The notes under the pieces: model-generated
Seen by the model: the letters and a program-made list of their open reading frames with translations, nothing else
Database searches by the model: none
What the model was told of the DNA's origin: nothing
In this document: one piece after another, positions 25,703 through 35,632 of the stretch
Layout: every line of letters starts with the position of its first letter
Numbering within the stretch: the stretch's first letter is position 1
Position numbers and translations under genes: made by a program
From: Sinosporangium siamense
GTDB lineage: Bacteria > Actinomycetota > Actinomycetes > Streptosporangiales > Streptosporangiaceae
Assembly (NCBI RefSeq): GCF_016863435.1
Contig: NZ_BOOW01000014.1
Coordinates: 1-64,000, forward strand
Direction of reading: 5' to 3'
Length of the DNA: 64,000 nucleotides

Positions 25703-27733
25703 TCAGGAGCCGGGTTGCCCGCGGAGGGTCTGCATACCCGCCGCCAGCGCCAGAGGTACGGCGGAGCCGAGCGCCATGGCCAGCACCGCGAACCCCGAGT
25801 CGTTGACCAGGGTGCCCACCACGCCACTGACGACGACCCCGGCCAGCCCCGCCTTCAGCGCGGGCGCCCGGCGGAACAACGCCGGCAGCACACCGGCGCT
25901 CACGACACCGGGCCGCAGCAGGGCGAAGACCACCGCGGCGACGGCGGCGACCACGATCGGACCCAGCACCGGATGCGACAGCGGCGCCGCCATCGCGGCG
26001 AGTTTGCGCGCCACGATCGGCCACGCCTCGCCCGACACCAGCAGGGAGAAGAACCTGCCGAAATGCGTCTGCTCGCCCACCGGCCGCAGATGATCGAGGA
26101 ACGCGATCGCCGTCACCGCCGCGCCGCCCGCCCCGCACAACACCGCCACGCGCAGCGGGGACAGGCCGCGCCCCGCGACGAGGAGCGCCGTGACCGCGAT
26201 CCCGGGCACGAACGCCACCACCCCGCCGAAATCGCTCCCGGCCCCCGGCCAGCCGCCGACGAGCATCGCCGCGCCGCCGATCATCACCACGACCACCGCC
26301 GCCCGGCCCCGCCACCCGCGCCGCGACAACCCGTGCGCCACGACACCGGTGAGGAAGAGCACCGACGCCGCGAACATCGCGAACGGGATGTTACCCAGCC
26401 CGTAGTACCGGGAGCCGTCCACGCCGGTCACCCCCGCCACACTGTCGAACTGCAACGACGTGCCGCCCAGCACGTCCGCCCCCAGCGTGACCGCGGTGAT
26501 CGCCGCCACCGCCGCCGGCGGGCCCAGCGCGTGCGCCCGCCACGGGCCGATCAGCGCCACGGCGGTCACCAGCGCCGTGCACACCGCGATCGCGCCCCCC
26601 AGCGCGACCGTGGGAGCGGGCGCCCACTCCCACGGCACCGCGTTCGCCAGCACCGCCCCCACCGGCAGGGCCGCCAGCCCCAGCGCCACCACCCGCACGG
26701 CGCTTGGCGCCGGACCTTTCCCCCTGAGCAGCGCATAGGCCGCCGCGTAGAACACAAGGTGCAGCACCGCCAGCACCACAAAGAATCCCGCCGCCATCCC
26801 GAAGGCGGTCCGCCCCGCGACATCCGCCCGGGCCAGCGCCGAGGCGGCCTCCGGCATAGGCGCCGCCCCACCCGTCGTGATCGGGACTCCCGACACCTCC
26901 GGGGGGACGCCGGCGCCCGCCGCGTTCAGCACCGTGGCCGTCAGATCGGGCACGATCGCCATGTCGTCCCGCCGCGTCGAGCCCGACCCGGCCGACCGGC
27001 CCGCGGCGTCGGCCGTACGCACCATGACGACCCGCAGCCCCGGCGACGCGCCGAGATCGGACAGCCCGGCGAGCACCAGCGCCGCCCCCTCGGGCGCGCG
27101 CTCGACAACCCGGCCCACCTGCGCGTCCACCGCGCTCAGCCCCACCGCGCGGTCGCCCGCCGCCCGGGCCCTCGTGAAGTACGGCACCGCCAGGTCGTCC
27201 ACGTCGATCGCGATCACCTGGCACTCCCGCCACGCGGCCTCGGGCACCTCGCCGAGATCCGCGAAGTAACGGTCCACCCGCCCATCCCGATCGGCCAGCG
27301 CGAGCGCCGCGCCCGGGCCCACGGCCAGGGCACAGCGGCCTGCGTCGTGCATGGCCTGCCCCAGCGTGCCGGCCCCCTTGGCCTTCGCGAAGCGGGGCAC
27401 GACGGCCGCCTGGCTCTGGCGTACGGGCTCGGCGGGCATGCCGCAGCCGGGCCCGGCGCCCACCCGGTCACCCGCGGAAACCGACAGCCAGCCCTCGTAG
27501 GGGCAGGTGGACGGCCCCGCCGTGCGGACCGACAACGAGCCGGCGGCACTCCGCTCCGCCAGCCGCCACAGGTGGGGCGTGCGTTCAGGGGTGACGTCGC
27601 CCCAGCTCAGCCCGGGCACCCCGACGAGCACCACGGGGGTGTGGGGAGCGGTCGCCGCGGCCGGAGGGACGATCGGGAACGCCAGGACGACGGCCGCCGA
27701 CAACACCGCCACAACCCACCGCACCACGCACAT
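25703..27733 (-). CDS. Large membrane protein with exported alkaline-phosphatase-like N-terminal domain
   Basis: 676 aa. A signal-like N-terminus (VVAVLSAAVVLAFPIVPPAAA) leads to an extracellular domain of about 280 residues with an alkaline phosphatase/sulfatase-like outline (VVLVGVPGLSWGDVTPERTPHLWRL near the start, later VIAIDVDDL and MAIVPDLTATVLN) but without clear metal ligands. From about residue 300 there are 10-11 membrane helices. This architecture recurs in actinomycetes as a conserved membrane protein of unknown function; a link to cell-envelope polymers is only inference. ATG 27733 has AGGA 8 nt upstream. Confidence 0.72.
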   Translation of the reverse strand: MCVVRWVVAVLSAAVVLAFPIVPPAAATAPHTPVVLVGVPGLSWGDVTPERTPHLWRLAERSAAGSLSVRTAGPSTCPYEGWLSVSAGDRVGAGPGCGMPAEPVRQSQAAVVPRFAKAKGAGTLGQAMHDAGRCALAVGPGAALALADRDGRVDRYFADLGEVPEAAWRECQVIAIDVDDLAVPYFTRARAAGDRAVGLSAVDAQVGRVVERAPEGAALVLAGLSDLGASPGLRVVMVRTADAAGRSAGSGSTRRDDMAIVPDLTATVLNAAGAGVPPEVSGVPITTGGAAPMPEAASALARADVAGRTAFGMAAGFFVVLAVLHLVFYAAAYALLRGKGPAPSAVRVVALGLAALPVGAVLANAVPWEWAPAPTVALGGAIAVCTALVTAVALIGPWRAHALGPPAAVAAITAVTLGADVLGGTSLQFDSVAGVTGVDGSRYYGLGNIPFAMFAASVLFLTGVVAHGLSRRGWRGRAAVVVVMIGGAAMLVGGWPGAGSDFGGVVAFVPGIAVTALLVAGRGLSPLRVAVLCGAGGAAVTAIAFLDHLRPVGEQTHFGRFFSLLVSGEAWPIVARKLAAMAAPLSHPVLGPIVVAAVAAVVFALLRPGVVSAGVLPALFRRAPALKAGLAGVVVSGVVGTLVNDSGFAVLAMALGSAVPLALAAGMQTLRGQPGS

Positions 27734-27863
27734 TTGCTGGATCCTACCGATGTTTCACCAGGTAGAAGGCCCGCAAGGTCCGTTAAACCCCTACGAAGCA
27801 CCGCGAACCTCCACGACACGGGTAGGTCAGACCGGAACGCGACAGGTACCGGCACGGCACGAT

Positions 27864-29159
27864 ATGAAATTGCCCATGTCAACGTTATGGCCACCCCCAG
27901 AACCCCGTGCGACCGGCAAAGCCTGGCTGGTCTGGACGCTGGCAGCCGTCTTCGTGGTGTGGCTGTTCTCCATCCAGACGGGCTACGGCATCGTCTCCCC
28001 GGAGATCCAGGCCACCGCGGGGCTCACAGTCGCCGAGGTGGGGCTGGCCGCGACCGTCTACACGTGGGCCTTCGCGTTGTGCCAGTTCTTCTCCGGGGCG
28101 CTGCTGGACCGGTTCGGCTCGTGGCCGCTGATGACGATCGCCGTGGCGTTCGTCACGGTGGGAGCGTTCCTGTACTCCGCCACCTCCAGCATGGCCATGC
28201 TCGTGCTCGCCCAGGCGGTGCTCGCGCTCGGCTCGTCGTTCGGGTTCGTGGGCGCGGGCTACCTCGGCGGGCACTGGTTCGGGCCGGCGCGGTTCGGGTT
28301 GATGTTCGGCCTGGTCCAGTCGTTGTCGTCGCTCGGCTCGGCCGCCGCGCAGCCGTCCTTGTCGTTCGCGCTTGAGGGGGTGAGCTGGCAGGCGCTGCTC
28401 GCCGGGTTCGGCGCGTTCGGGATCCTGCTCGTCGTGCTGTTCGCGCTGTTCGTGCGCAATCCCGGCGACCCCGGGACGGTGCGCCGCGCCGCCGCGCCGA
28501 ACGGCGAGCAGGCGAGGGGGCTCTTCACCGCGATCCTCCGCGACGTCGGCCGCTGCCTCGCCAACCGCCAGGTGCTGCTCGCCGCGCTCGTGGCCGGGGC
28601 GTCGTTCGGCACGATGATCGCGGTCGGCAGCCTGTGGGGGCCGCGCCTGCTGGAGGCGCGTGGCGAGGGGGAGAACGTCGCCGCCTGGCTCAACGCGGCG
28701 GCCTGGGTGGGCCTGGCCGCCGGCGCGCCGTTGTTCGCCGTGCTCTCCGAGCGGCTGCGCGGCCGCAGGGTGCCCGCCACGGCGGGCGTGCTCTTCCAGG
28801 GGCTCGCCGTCGCCGGGGTGATCTACCTCCCGGGCGGTGCCTGGGGGGTGTCGCTGGTGCTCATGGCGGCGATGGGCCTGTTCTCCGGCGCCCTGATGCT
28901 CGGCTTCACCGTGGCGGGGGAGTCGGTGCCCCAGGCCCAGCTCGGCACCGCGTCCGCCGTGGTCAACGGGGTCTGCTTCCTCATCGGCGGGCTGTGTACG
29001 GCACTGCCGGGCCGGCTGCTTCCCGGCGCGCCTGGCCTGGCCGACTACCAGCGGGCGTTGTGGGTGATCCCGGCACTCCTCATGGCCGGGGTGGTGGCGG
29101 CGCTGCTTCTGAAGGAGAGCCATCCGCGGCGCATGTCCGAACCCCTGGCAAGCGCCTGA
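27864..29159 (+). CDS. Major facilitator superfamily transporter
   Basis: 431 aa with twelve predicted membrane helices. The MFS A-motif loop after helix 2 is present in reduced form (GALLDRFGSWP), as is the motif between helices 8 and 9 (LSERLRGRRVPA). The likely start is ATG 27864 (27876 is also possible); neither has a clear ribosome site. The fold resembles nitrate/organic-anion or oxalate/formate-type carriers, but the substrate cannot be read. The gene is divergent from the large membrane protein. Confidence 0.83.
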   Translation: MKLPMSTLWPPPEPRATGKAWLVWTLAAVFVVWLFSIQTGYGIVSPEIQATAGLTVAEVGLAATVYTWAFALCQFFSGALLDRFGSWPLMTIAVAFVTVGAFLYSATSSMAMLVLAQAVLALGSSFGFVGAGYLGGHWFGPARFGLMFGLVQSLSSLGSAAAQPSLSFALEGVSWQALLAGFGAFGILLVVLFALFVRNPGDPGTVRRAAAPNGEQARGLFTAILRDVGRCLANRQVLLAALVAGASFGTMIAVGSLWGPRLLEARGEGENVAAWLNAAAWVGLAAGAPLFAVLSERLRGRRVPATAGVLFQGLAVAGVIYLPGGAWGVSLVLMAAMGLFSGALMLGFTVAGESVPQAQLGTASAVVNGVCFLIGGLCTALPGRLLPGAPGLADYQRALWVIPALLMAGVVAALLLKESHPRRMSEPLASA

Positions 29160-29513
29160 CGCCGGCTTTCGGGCACGGCGGGAGCCTGGTGCACCACGGT
29201 CCTCCGGGGGGTGGGGCGGGGATTTCGCATGAACTGTCAGCCCGGCGGCTATACCCCGTGTGGCGGTGGAATCGAACGGTTCTCCCGTCGGGGTGCACGA
29301 CTTATGGTGATATTGCCTGACCTGATGTGATCAGACGTGACCGAATCGAGCCTGAACGGGACAGAAAACCACTAGGGTTTCGGGATCAGTCTGTTGCGCC
29401 CCGCTTTGACATGCTCTGATCGGGACGAAAAGTGACCCGGGAGAGCGGCGTCGATCGGGGTCGTGAGGTCGGGCAGGCTGAGTACCGCTGAATCGATAGA
29501 TGTGGGAGTACAC
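29160..29513. other. Intergenic region
   Basis: No gene supported. It contains a palindrome TGGTGCACCA near 29189 and a clustered repeat of TGA-C-TGATGTGATCA type near 29318-29342 that could be an operator for the downstream small membrane protein. Confidence 0.35.
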
Positions 29514-29894
29514 GTGACCACTGAGACAAGCGAGATGCCCCCCGCACTCGCGGCCATGATGACCGACGAAGAGGCCGCAGCCGTGAGGGCCGAAGCGTCC
29601 CGCTGGCGCTATGGCTTCCTCGTGGTCGTCGCCGGTCTGATCGTGGTCCTGCTCGGTTTTGTGGTCGTGGTGTTCAGAAGCGGCGCGCCCGAGGCGACCT
29701 ACGCCGGTCTGGTGGGGCTGGTCGGCACGATCATCGGCGCCTACTTCGGCGTTCAGGTCGGCCAATCGGGCAAGGACCGGGTGGAGGCCGAGTTGCGCCG
29801 CACCAGCGAGATGGCGATGCGCCTGGCCGCCAAGATCCACGCCCATGACGCCGACGAGGTGATCAATTCGACGATGGGCCGCCGCAAGCGGTAG
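29514..29894 (+). CDS. Small membrane protein with two transmembrane helices
   Basis: 126 aa from GTG 29514, with GGGAG 5 nt upstream. An acidic N-terminus (about 1-40) leads to two adjacent helices (YGFLVVVAGLIVVLLGFVVVVF and AGLVGLVGTIIGAYFGVQVG) and a charged helical C-tail (DRVEAELRRTSEMAMRLAAKI). It looks like an actinobacterial 2-TM accessory or scaffold protein. Function unknown; no operon partner. Confidence 0.7.
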   Translation: MTTETSEMPPALAAMMTDEEAAAVRAEASRWRYGFLVVVAGLIVVLLGFVVVVFRSGAPEATYAGLVGLVGTIIGAYFGVQVGQSGKDRVEAELRRTSEMAMRLAAKIHAHDADEVINSTMGRRKR

Positions 29895-30078
29895 GCCATC
29901 CGAGTCCGGCTCCGCCGTACAGCGCGAGGGCGGAGCCGGTCGGGAGCCGTGGATCCCGAGTCCATAGGGCTTGCCGGGGGGTTCCACGGCTGACCTGGGC
30001 ACCTGACAAGGATTCTGTGCACCCTTCGGCAAGGTACGCCGAATTCTGGAACCTCGCCGAATGGGTAGACACGGGGAC

Positions 30079-32130
30079 ATGCGCAGTTTCCGGATCGGTG
30101 TCGACACCGGCGGCACGTTCACCGACGTGGTGGCGGTGGACGAGAGCACCGGCGAGATCGTCACGACCAAGACCCCGTCCACCCCGGCCAACCCCGCGGA
30201 CGGGTTCATGGCGGGCATCGAGAAGATCCTCGGCGGCGGCCTCGGCGACCTGTCCGACGTCACAGGCATCGTGCACGGCACGACCGTGGCCACGAACCAG
30301 CTCCTTGAGGACCGGATCGCCGATCTCGGCTTCGTGACGACAGAGGGCTTCGAGTTCATCCTGGAGATCGCCCGGCAGAGTGTGCCCGACGGCTACGGCA
30401 ACTCCTACTTCTGGGTCAAACCCCCGAGGATCGTGCCGGTGCACCGGGTGAAGACGGTGGGCGGCAGGCTCGACCACCTCGGCGCCGAGGTGCGCCCGTT
30501 CGACGAGGCGGCAGCCGTACAGGTGGCGCGGTGGTTCAAGGAGCAGGGGATCACCGCGATCGGCGTGTGCTTCCTGCACGCCTATGCCAACCCGGATCAC
30601 GAGCTGCGCATGCTGGAGGTGCTGGAGCGGGAACACCCGGAAGCGGTGGTGTCGATCTCCAGCGAGGTGCTGCGCGAATACCGCGAGTATGAGCGCTCCG
30701 TCACCACCCTGGTGGACGCCGCGGTCAAGCCGACCATGCGCCGCTACATCGCGAACCTGGCGGACCGCCTGCACCGCCCCTTCTCCGTCATGAAGAGCAA
30801 CGGCGGCGTGTTGTCCGCCGCCGAGGTCGTGCACCAGCCGATCACCACCGTGCTGTCGGGACCGGCGGCCGGCGCGCTGGGCGCCGCCCTGGTGGCCTCC
30901 ACCGCCGGACACCCCTCCGTGATCACCCTGGACGGCGGCGGCACGTCGACCGACGTCGCCGTCGTGATCGACGGAGAGCCGAGCCTGACGACCGAGGGCA
31001 CCATCGGCCGCTACCCGTGCAAGATCCCCATGATCGACATCGTGACCGTGGGCGCGGGCGGCGGCTCGATCGCCTGGGTGTCGCCCGAGGGCACACTCAA
31101 GGTCGGCCCGAAGTCCGCCGGTGCCGATCCCGGCCCTCTTTGTTACGGCAAAGGCGGCACCGACGTGACCGTCACCGACGCCCACGTCTTCCTCGGCCGG
31201 GTGCCGCCGCACCTGCTCGGCGGCGAGATCCCGCTCGACGCGCAGGCCGCCAAGGAGGGCATCGTGTCGCTGGCGGGCAAACTGGGGCTGAGCCCCGAGC
31301 GGTGCGCGACCGGCATCCTGGAGATCAGCGCCTTCAACCAGTCGAACGCCATCCGCCAGATCACCGTCAAACGCGGCCTCGACGTACGCGACTTCCCGCT
31401 GGTGGCCTTCGGCGGGTCGGGCCCGCTGCTCGCCTGCCGCCTCATCGACGTGCTCGGCCTCACCTCGGTGATCGTGCCGCCCGACCCGGGCAACGTGTCG
31501 GCGTTCGGGCTGCTCACGGTCGACGTCAAGAACGACTACGTGCGCACCCACGTCGCCCGCGACAGCGCCCTGTCACTCAGCAAGGTGCACGCCGTCTACG
31601 AGGAGCTGGAGGTTCAGGCGGCGGACGCGCTGGACCGCGAGGGTTTCCCCGCCGAGCGGCATGTGCACGCCCGCAGTGCCGACCTGCGCTATTACGGCCA
31701 GGCCTACGAGGTGCGGGTCGCCGCCCCGGCGGGCCGGATCGACGAGGGGTGGAGGGCCGAGGTGCTCGACCGTTTCCACCTGGCTCATGAGCGGCTCTAC
31801 GGATATGGCTATCGCGACGATCCTCGCCACGACGTCGAATGGGTCAACCTGCGCGTGTCCGGCATCGGGCCCATCACCCGCCCGGCGATAGCCGTACGCG
31901 ACGCCGTGCCGCCTCGTGACCCCGTGCACCGCGACGTGCACTACGAGGGACCGGGGGAGGGCCAGTGGTGGCACGCGCCGGTCCACCGGCGGGCCGACCT
32001 CAGCCCGGGGGACCGGATCACCGGGCCCGCCGTCATCGAGGAATACGGCTCGACCGTGCCGGTTCATCCGTTCTTCACCGCCGAGGTCGACCGGCACGGC
32101 AACCTCGTCATCACCAGGGGGACCTCATGA
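30079..32130 (+). CDS. hyuA: Hydantoinase/oxoprolinase subunit A (HyuA)
   Basis: 683 aa from ATG 30079 (ATG 30061 in frame is an alternative). The ASKHA-type ATP-binding opening RIGVDTGGTFTDVV, the HGTTVATNQLLE block, LDGGGTSTDVAVV and GAGGGSIAW are all conserved. Subunit A provides the ATPase/phosphoryl part of enzymes cleaving hydantoins, 5-oxoproline or activating acetone-type substrates. The stop overlaps the start of the B subunit by 4 bp (ATGA). Together with the CoA-transferase gene it forms a catabolic operon; the actual substrate is not fixed by sequence. Confidence 0.92.
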   Translation: MRSFRIGVDTGGTFTDVVAVDESTGEIVTTKTPSTPANPADGFMAGIEKILGGGLGDLSDVTGIVHGTTVATNQLLEDRIADLGFVTTEGFEFILEIARQSVPDGYGNSYFWVKPPRIVPVHRVKTVGGRLDHLGAEVRPFDEAAAVQVARWFKEQGITAIGVCFLHAYANPDHELRMLEVLEREHPEAVVSISSEVLREYREYERSVTTLVDAAVKPTMRRYIANLADRLHRPFSVMKSNGGVLSAAEVVHQPITTVLSGPAAGALGAALVASTAGHPSVITLDGGGTSTDVAVVIDGEPSLTTEGTIGRYPCKIPMIDIVTVGAGGGSIAWVSPEGTLKVGPKSAGADPGPLCYGKGGTDVTVTDAHVFLGRVPPHLLGGEIPLDAQAAKEGIVSLAGKLGLSPERCATGILEISAFNQSNAIRQITVKRGLDVRDFPLVAFGGSGPLLACRLIDVLGLTSVIVPPDPGNVSAFGLLTVDVKNDYVRTHVARDSALSLSKVHAVYEELEVQAADALDREGFPAERHVHARSADLRYYGQAYEVRVAAPAGRIDEGWRAEVLDRFHLAHERLYGYGYRDDPRHDVEWVNLRVSGIGPITRPAIAVRDAVPPRDPVHRDVHYEGPGEGQWWHAPVHRRADLSPGDRITGPAVIEEYGSTVPVHPFFTAEVDRHGNLVITRGTS

Positions 32131-33959
32131 CCGTCGCCGACCCGGTGCTGATCGAGATCGTCGAGGGCACCCTCGCCTCCGTCGAGAAGGAGGTCGAGAC
32201 CGCCATCGCGCGCACCGCCCGCTCACCGATGATCAGGGACGCGCACGACTTCCGCGCAGGCATCCACGACGCACGGCTGCGCAAGCTGACCGGCCGCTCC
32301 TATTCGGCGCTGGTCCAGCCCATCGTGCGCGACTTCCCGATCGGCACGATGCGGCCGGGGGACGTGTTCTTCCACAACGACGTCTACTTGTCCGAGGGCG
32401 GCATCGGGCATCTGCCCGACCTGTGTGTGACCGTCCCGGTCTTCCACGAGGGAGAGGTCGTGGCGTTCGTCCAGGCTTTCGGGCACCACGACGACATCGG
32501 CGGCGCCGTACCGGGATCGATGCCATCAGACGCCCGCAGCGTGTTCGAAGAGGGGCTGATGGTGCCGCCGATCCGCCTCTGGGACCAAGGGGTCCCCAAC
32601 CAGGCGGCACTGCGCATCATGACCCGCAACTCGCGCATGCCCGACTCGCTCGCCGGCGACCTCGACGCCGAGTGTTCGGCCTGCCTCATGGGCGCCCGCC
32701 GCCTCACCGAACTCTTCGACAGGTACGGCAGAGCCGCCGTCGAGGCCTGCTTCGACGCGATCATCGGCAAGACCACCGAGACCTTCCGCCGCGAACTCCT
32801 CGCCAAGATCCCCGAGGGGGTGCACGTCTGGGAGGACTACGCCGAACACGACGGCGTGGACGAGCCGCGCCTGCACGCCCAGCGCATCACCCTCACCGTC
32901 GACCACAACGCGCCAGAGCCGCTCACCATCGACTTCACCGGCACGTCGCCGCAGGCCAAGGGGCCGATCAACCACGCGGGCGACTATGCCGACGGCGTTT
33001 TCCTGAAGAAGTGGCTCGCGCCGATCCTGCGCAACCTCGCCGACACCCCCGAGCGGATGGCCGAACTCGACGTCAACGAAGGCGTCGTGCCCCTCATCAA
33101 GATGATTTTTCCTGAGAAGGGCACCCTGCTCACCCCGATCTTCCCCGCCCCCACCAACGCCCGCACCTTCGTGATCCTGCGCCTGCTCGGCGTGCTCGCC
33201 GGCGCGCTGGCCAAGGCCACCGGCGGGCGCATGCCCGCCGACCAGGAGACCATCCGCTACACCGGCGTCCACGGCACCGACGCCGACGGCGTGCCCTATC
33301 TGATGCGCGAGGTGCTCGGCGGCGGCTCCGGCGGCAGATGGTACGCCGACGGCGAGGACACCATCCACGTCGTGCCCGACTCGCGCAACATTCCCGTCGA
33401 GTTCGCCGAGTCGCGCTGGCCGTTCCGGGTCGAACGCCTCGGCCTCGCCCAGGACTCCGGCGGGCCCGGGCTCTTCCGCGGCGGGCTCGGCTATGACAAG
33501 CATCTGCGGATGTTGCGCGACGCGTCGTTCATGTCGATCGCCGACCGGTCCATCCTGTCGTGCTGGGGCGTCAACGGCGGCCACGCCGGACGCCCGTTCC
33601 TCGTGGAGATCATCGGCGAGGACGGTACGGCACGGGCCATGGAAGGCCTGGTCGACGCGGAGCCGGTGCGCGCCGGGGAGATCGTCCGGGTGCGCACCAC
33701 GGGCGGCGGGGGGTGGGGGTCGCCGCTGGACCGCGACCCCGACCTGGTGGCGGCCGACGTGCGCGACGGGAAGGTGTCGGCTCGCGGGGCGAGTGAGGAC
33801 TACGGGGTCGTCCTCAACCCCGACGGCACAGCCGATCACGCGGCCACCCGGCGCTTCCGGGCCGGATTGCCGGAGGACACGGCGTTCTTCGATCGGGGGC
33901 CGGGGTTTCCCACCTTGTCGGGCGGACGGACCGAGGCGGACGTAGACATCCTGCCGTGA
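32127..33959 (+). CDS. hyuB: Hydantoinase/oxoprolinase subunit B (HyuB)
   Basis: 610 aa. The typical B-subunit features are present: IARTARSPMIRDAHDF near the start, DVFFHNDVYLSEGGIGHLPD, the GHHDDIGG turn (residues about 119-126), VNEGVVPLI and the Gly-rich end TTGGGGWGSPLDRDP. ATG 32127 overlaps the hyuA stop codon and has AGGGGG ahead of it, so the two subunits are translationally coupled. Full length compared with family members (500-600 aa). Confidence 0.93.
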   Translation: MTVADPVLIEIVEGTLASVEKEVETAIARTARSPMIRDAHDFRAGIHDARLRKLTGRSYSALVQPIVRDFPIGTMRPGDVFFHNDVYLSEGGIGHLPDLCVTVPVFHEGEVVAFVQAFGHHDDIGGAVPGSMPSDARSVFEEGLMVPPIRLWDQGVPNQAALRIMTRNSRMPDSLAGDLDAECSACLMGARRLTELFDRYGRAAVEACFDAIIGKTTETFRRELLAKIPEGVHVWEDYAEHDGVDEPRLHAQRITLTVDHNAPEPLTIDFTGTSPQAKGPINHAGDYADGVFLKKWLAPILRNLADTPERMAELDVNEGVVPLIKMIFPEKGTLLTPIFPAPTNARTFVILRLLGVLAGALAKATGGRMPADQETIRYTGVHGTDADGVPYLMREVLGGGSGGRWYADGEDTIHVVPDSRNIPVEFAESRWPFRVERLGLAQDSGGPGLFRGGLGYDKHLRMLRDASFMSIADRSILSCWGVNGGHAGRPFLVEIIGEDGTARAMEGLVDAEPVRAGEIVRVRTTGGGGWGSPLDRDPDLVAADVRDGKVSARGASEDYGVVLNPDGTADHAATRRFRAGLPEDTAFFDRGPGFPTLSGGRTEADVDILP

Positions 33960-34075
33960 GGTTTGCGTGGTGTGTGGCCGCACTAGGGCACCTGGAAGAT
34001 GCCGCTGCAGGGGCACCTGGCAGGCTGGGCTTGGACACCTCGCCGACAATGCCGTTCGCGACAGAGGAGAAGAAA

Positions 34076-35254
34076 GTGCAAGGACCCCTCGATGACATCG
34101 TCGTACTGGATCTGTCGCGGGCCCTCGCGGGGCCGCACGCCGCGCAGATGCTGGGCGACCTCGGCGCGAAGGTGATCAAGGTCGAGCATCCGAAGGGCGG
34201 CGACGAGTCACGCGGCTGGGGGCCGCCGTTCGTGGGGCCCGACCACGATATTTCCACTTACTTCCTGGCGGCGAACCGCAACAAGCAGTCCATCACCGTC
34301 GACCTCAAGTCCGACGAGGGCAAGGCCCTCATCGAGCGGCTCGTCCGGCACAGCGACGTCCTCATCGAGAACTTCCGCACCGGCGTGCTCGATCGCCTCG
34401 GCTTCACCGTGGAGCGGCTCCACGAGCTCAACCCCGCCCTCGTCGTCCTGTCCATCACCGGCTTCGGCCACGACGGCCCCGAAGGCGGGCGGCCCGGCTA
34501 CGACCAGATCGCCCAGGGCGAGGCCGGCCTCATGAGCCTCACCGGCCCCTCCGCCGACGAGCCCTACCGCGTCGGCGCCTCCATCGCCGACCTGCTCGCC
34601 GGCATCCACGGCGCCTACGGCATCGTCGCCGCTCTCTACGAGCGCGGCCGCACCGGGAAGGGCAAGGTCGTGCGCACCTCCCTGCTCGCCTCGGTCACCG
34701 GCGTGCACTCCTACCACGGCACCGCCTGGACCGTCGCCGGCAAGGTGCCGACGGCGGGCGGCAACCACCACGCCTCCATCGCCCCCTACGGCGCCTTCCA
34801 CTGCGCCGACGGCATGATCCAGATCGCCGTCGCCAACGAGGTCCAGTGGCGCAAGGTCGCCGAACTGCTCGGCATCGACGCCGAACGCCCCGAATACGCC
34901 ACCAACCGCCAGCGCTTCGCCCACCGCGACGAACTCATCGCCGAGATGGAGAAGGTCCTCACCACCGCCGACCGCGGCCACTGGCTGGCCGCCCTCGGCA
35001 ACCTCGGTGTGCCCGCCGGCGCCATCCGCTCCCTCGACGAGGTCTACGAGTGGGACCAGACCCGCTCCCAGGGCCTCGTCGTCACGGTCGACCACCCTGT
35101 CCTTGGATCGATCGAACTCCCCGGCCCCGCACTCCGCTTCGACGGCACCCCCGCCAGGGAGCACACCCCACCCCCGGCCCTCGGGCAGGACAACGACACC
35201 GTCCTCGATTGGCTGACGGAGGCGGAGAAGGGCGACACGTCTTCGCACGGCTAG
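34076..35254 (+). CDS. Family III CoA-transferase (CaiB/BaiF)
   Basis: 392 aa from GTG 34076, chosen for AGAGGAG ending 6 nt upstream; the frame is open to 33956 but that part is not conserved. Conserved blocks include VLDLSRALAGPHAAQMLGDL, GADVIKVEHP type (GAKVIKVEHP), SITVDLKSDEGK, VLIENFRTG and the catalytic-Asp region PGYDQIAQGEAGLM. It transfers CoA between carboxylic acids. It follows hyuB by 116 bp, and a hairpin lies 25 bp after its stop, so it is probably the last gene of the operon and may activate the acid released by HyuAB. Confidence 0.9.
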   Translation: MQGPLDDIVVLDLSRALAGPHAAQMLGDLGAKVIKVEHPKGGDESRGWGPPFVGPDHDISTYFLAANRNKQSITVDLKSDEGKALIERLVRHSDVLIENFRTGVLDRLGFTVERLHELNPALVVLSITGFGHDGPEGGRPGYDQIAQGEAGLMSLTGPSADEPYRVGASIADLLAGIHGAYGIVAALYERGRTGKGKVVRTSLLASVTGVHSYHGTAWTVAGKVPTAGGNHHASIAPYGAFHCADGMIQIAVANEVQWRKVAELLGIDAERPEYATNRQRFAHRDELIAEMEKVLTTADRGHWLAALGNLGVPAGAIRSLDEVYEWDQTRSQGLVVTVDHPVLGSIELPGPALRFDGTPAREHTPPPALGQDNDTVLDWLTEAEKGDTSSHG

Positions 35255-35279
35255 TAGTAGGTGCCGGTCGGGCCGGTCG

Positions 35280-35306
35280 GTCGAGTACGGCACCGCCGTA
35301 CTCGAC
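35280..35306 (+). terminator. Hairpin after the CoA-transferase gene
   Basis: GTCGAGTACGGC (35280-35291), loop ACC, GCCGTACTCGAC (35295-35306); perfect 12-bp stem 25 bp after the stop codon. Confidence 0.75.
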
Positions 35307-35632
35307 ATCGACCGCCCGGCCTGCCGCTATCCCGGAAGTGCCGGTGACCTCCGCAGAACTTGAGGGCCGGCCTTGACCGGTGAGCCGCCGCCGCTTGTCC
35401 TTGTCCTTGTCCGCGATAGCGGTCGTTTCCCTGTCCTGAACCGGAACCGGAACGGGCCAGGTGACCCGCCGATTGCACCTGGGGAAACGCGCTCCTGCGG
35501 GGGTGGGTGAAGGTCGTCTGCGGGGGTGTGGCATAAGTGTCAGGAGATTGAGGTGCGGCGGGAGATGGGATCGGGTATGTCCATAATGCCGAGACGCAGG
35601 ACGGTGGCAATGGCGGAGAGCGGCGGCGGATC
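35307..35632. other. Intergenic region before the carboxyltransferase gene
   Basis: No gene or structured element seen apart from the preceding hairpin; presumably holds the promoter of the next gene. Confidence 0.4.

Noticed and set aside
25715-28375. An 886-codon open frame on the plus strand
   Set aside because: It is antisense to the large membrane protein and runs into the MFS gene; Arg/His/Gln/Gly-rich composition typical of frames opposite high-GC genes.
29863-31551. A 562-codon minus-strand frame
   Set aside because: Antisense to hyuA; composition artefact of GC-rich codons.
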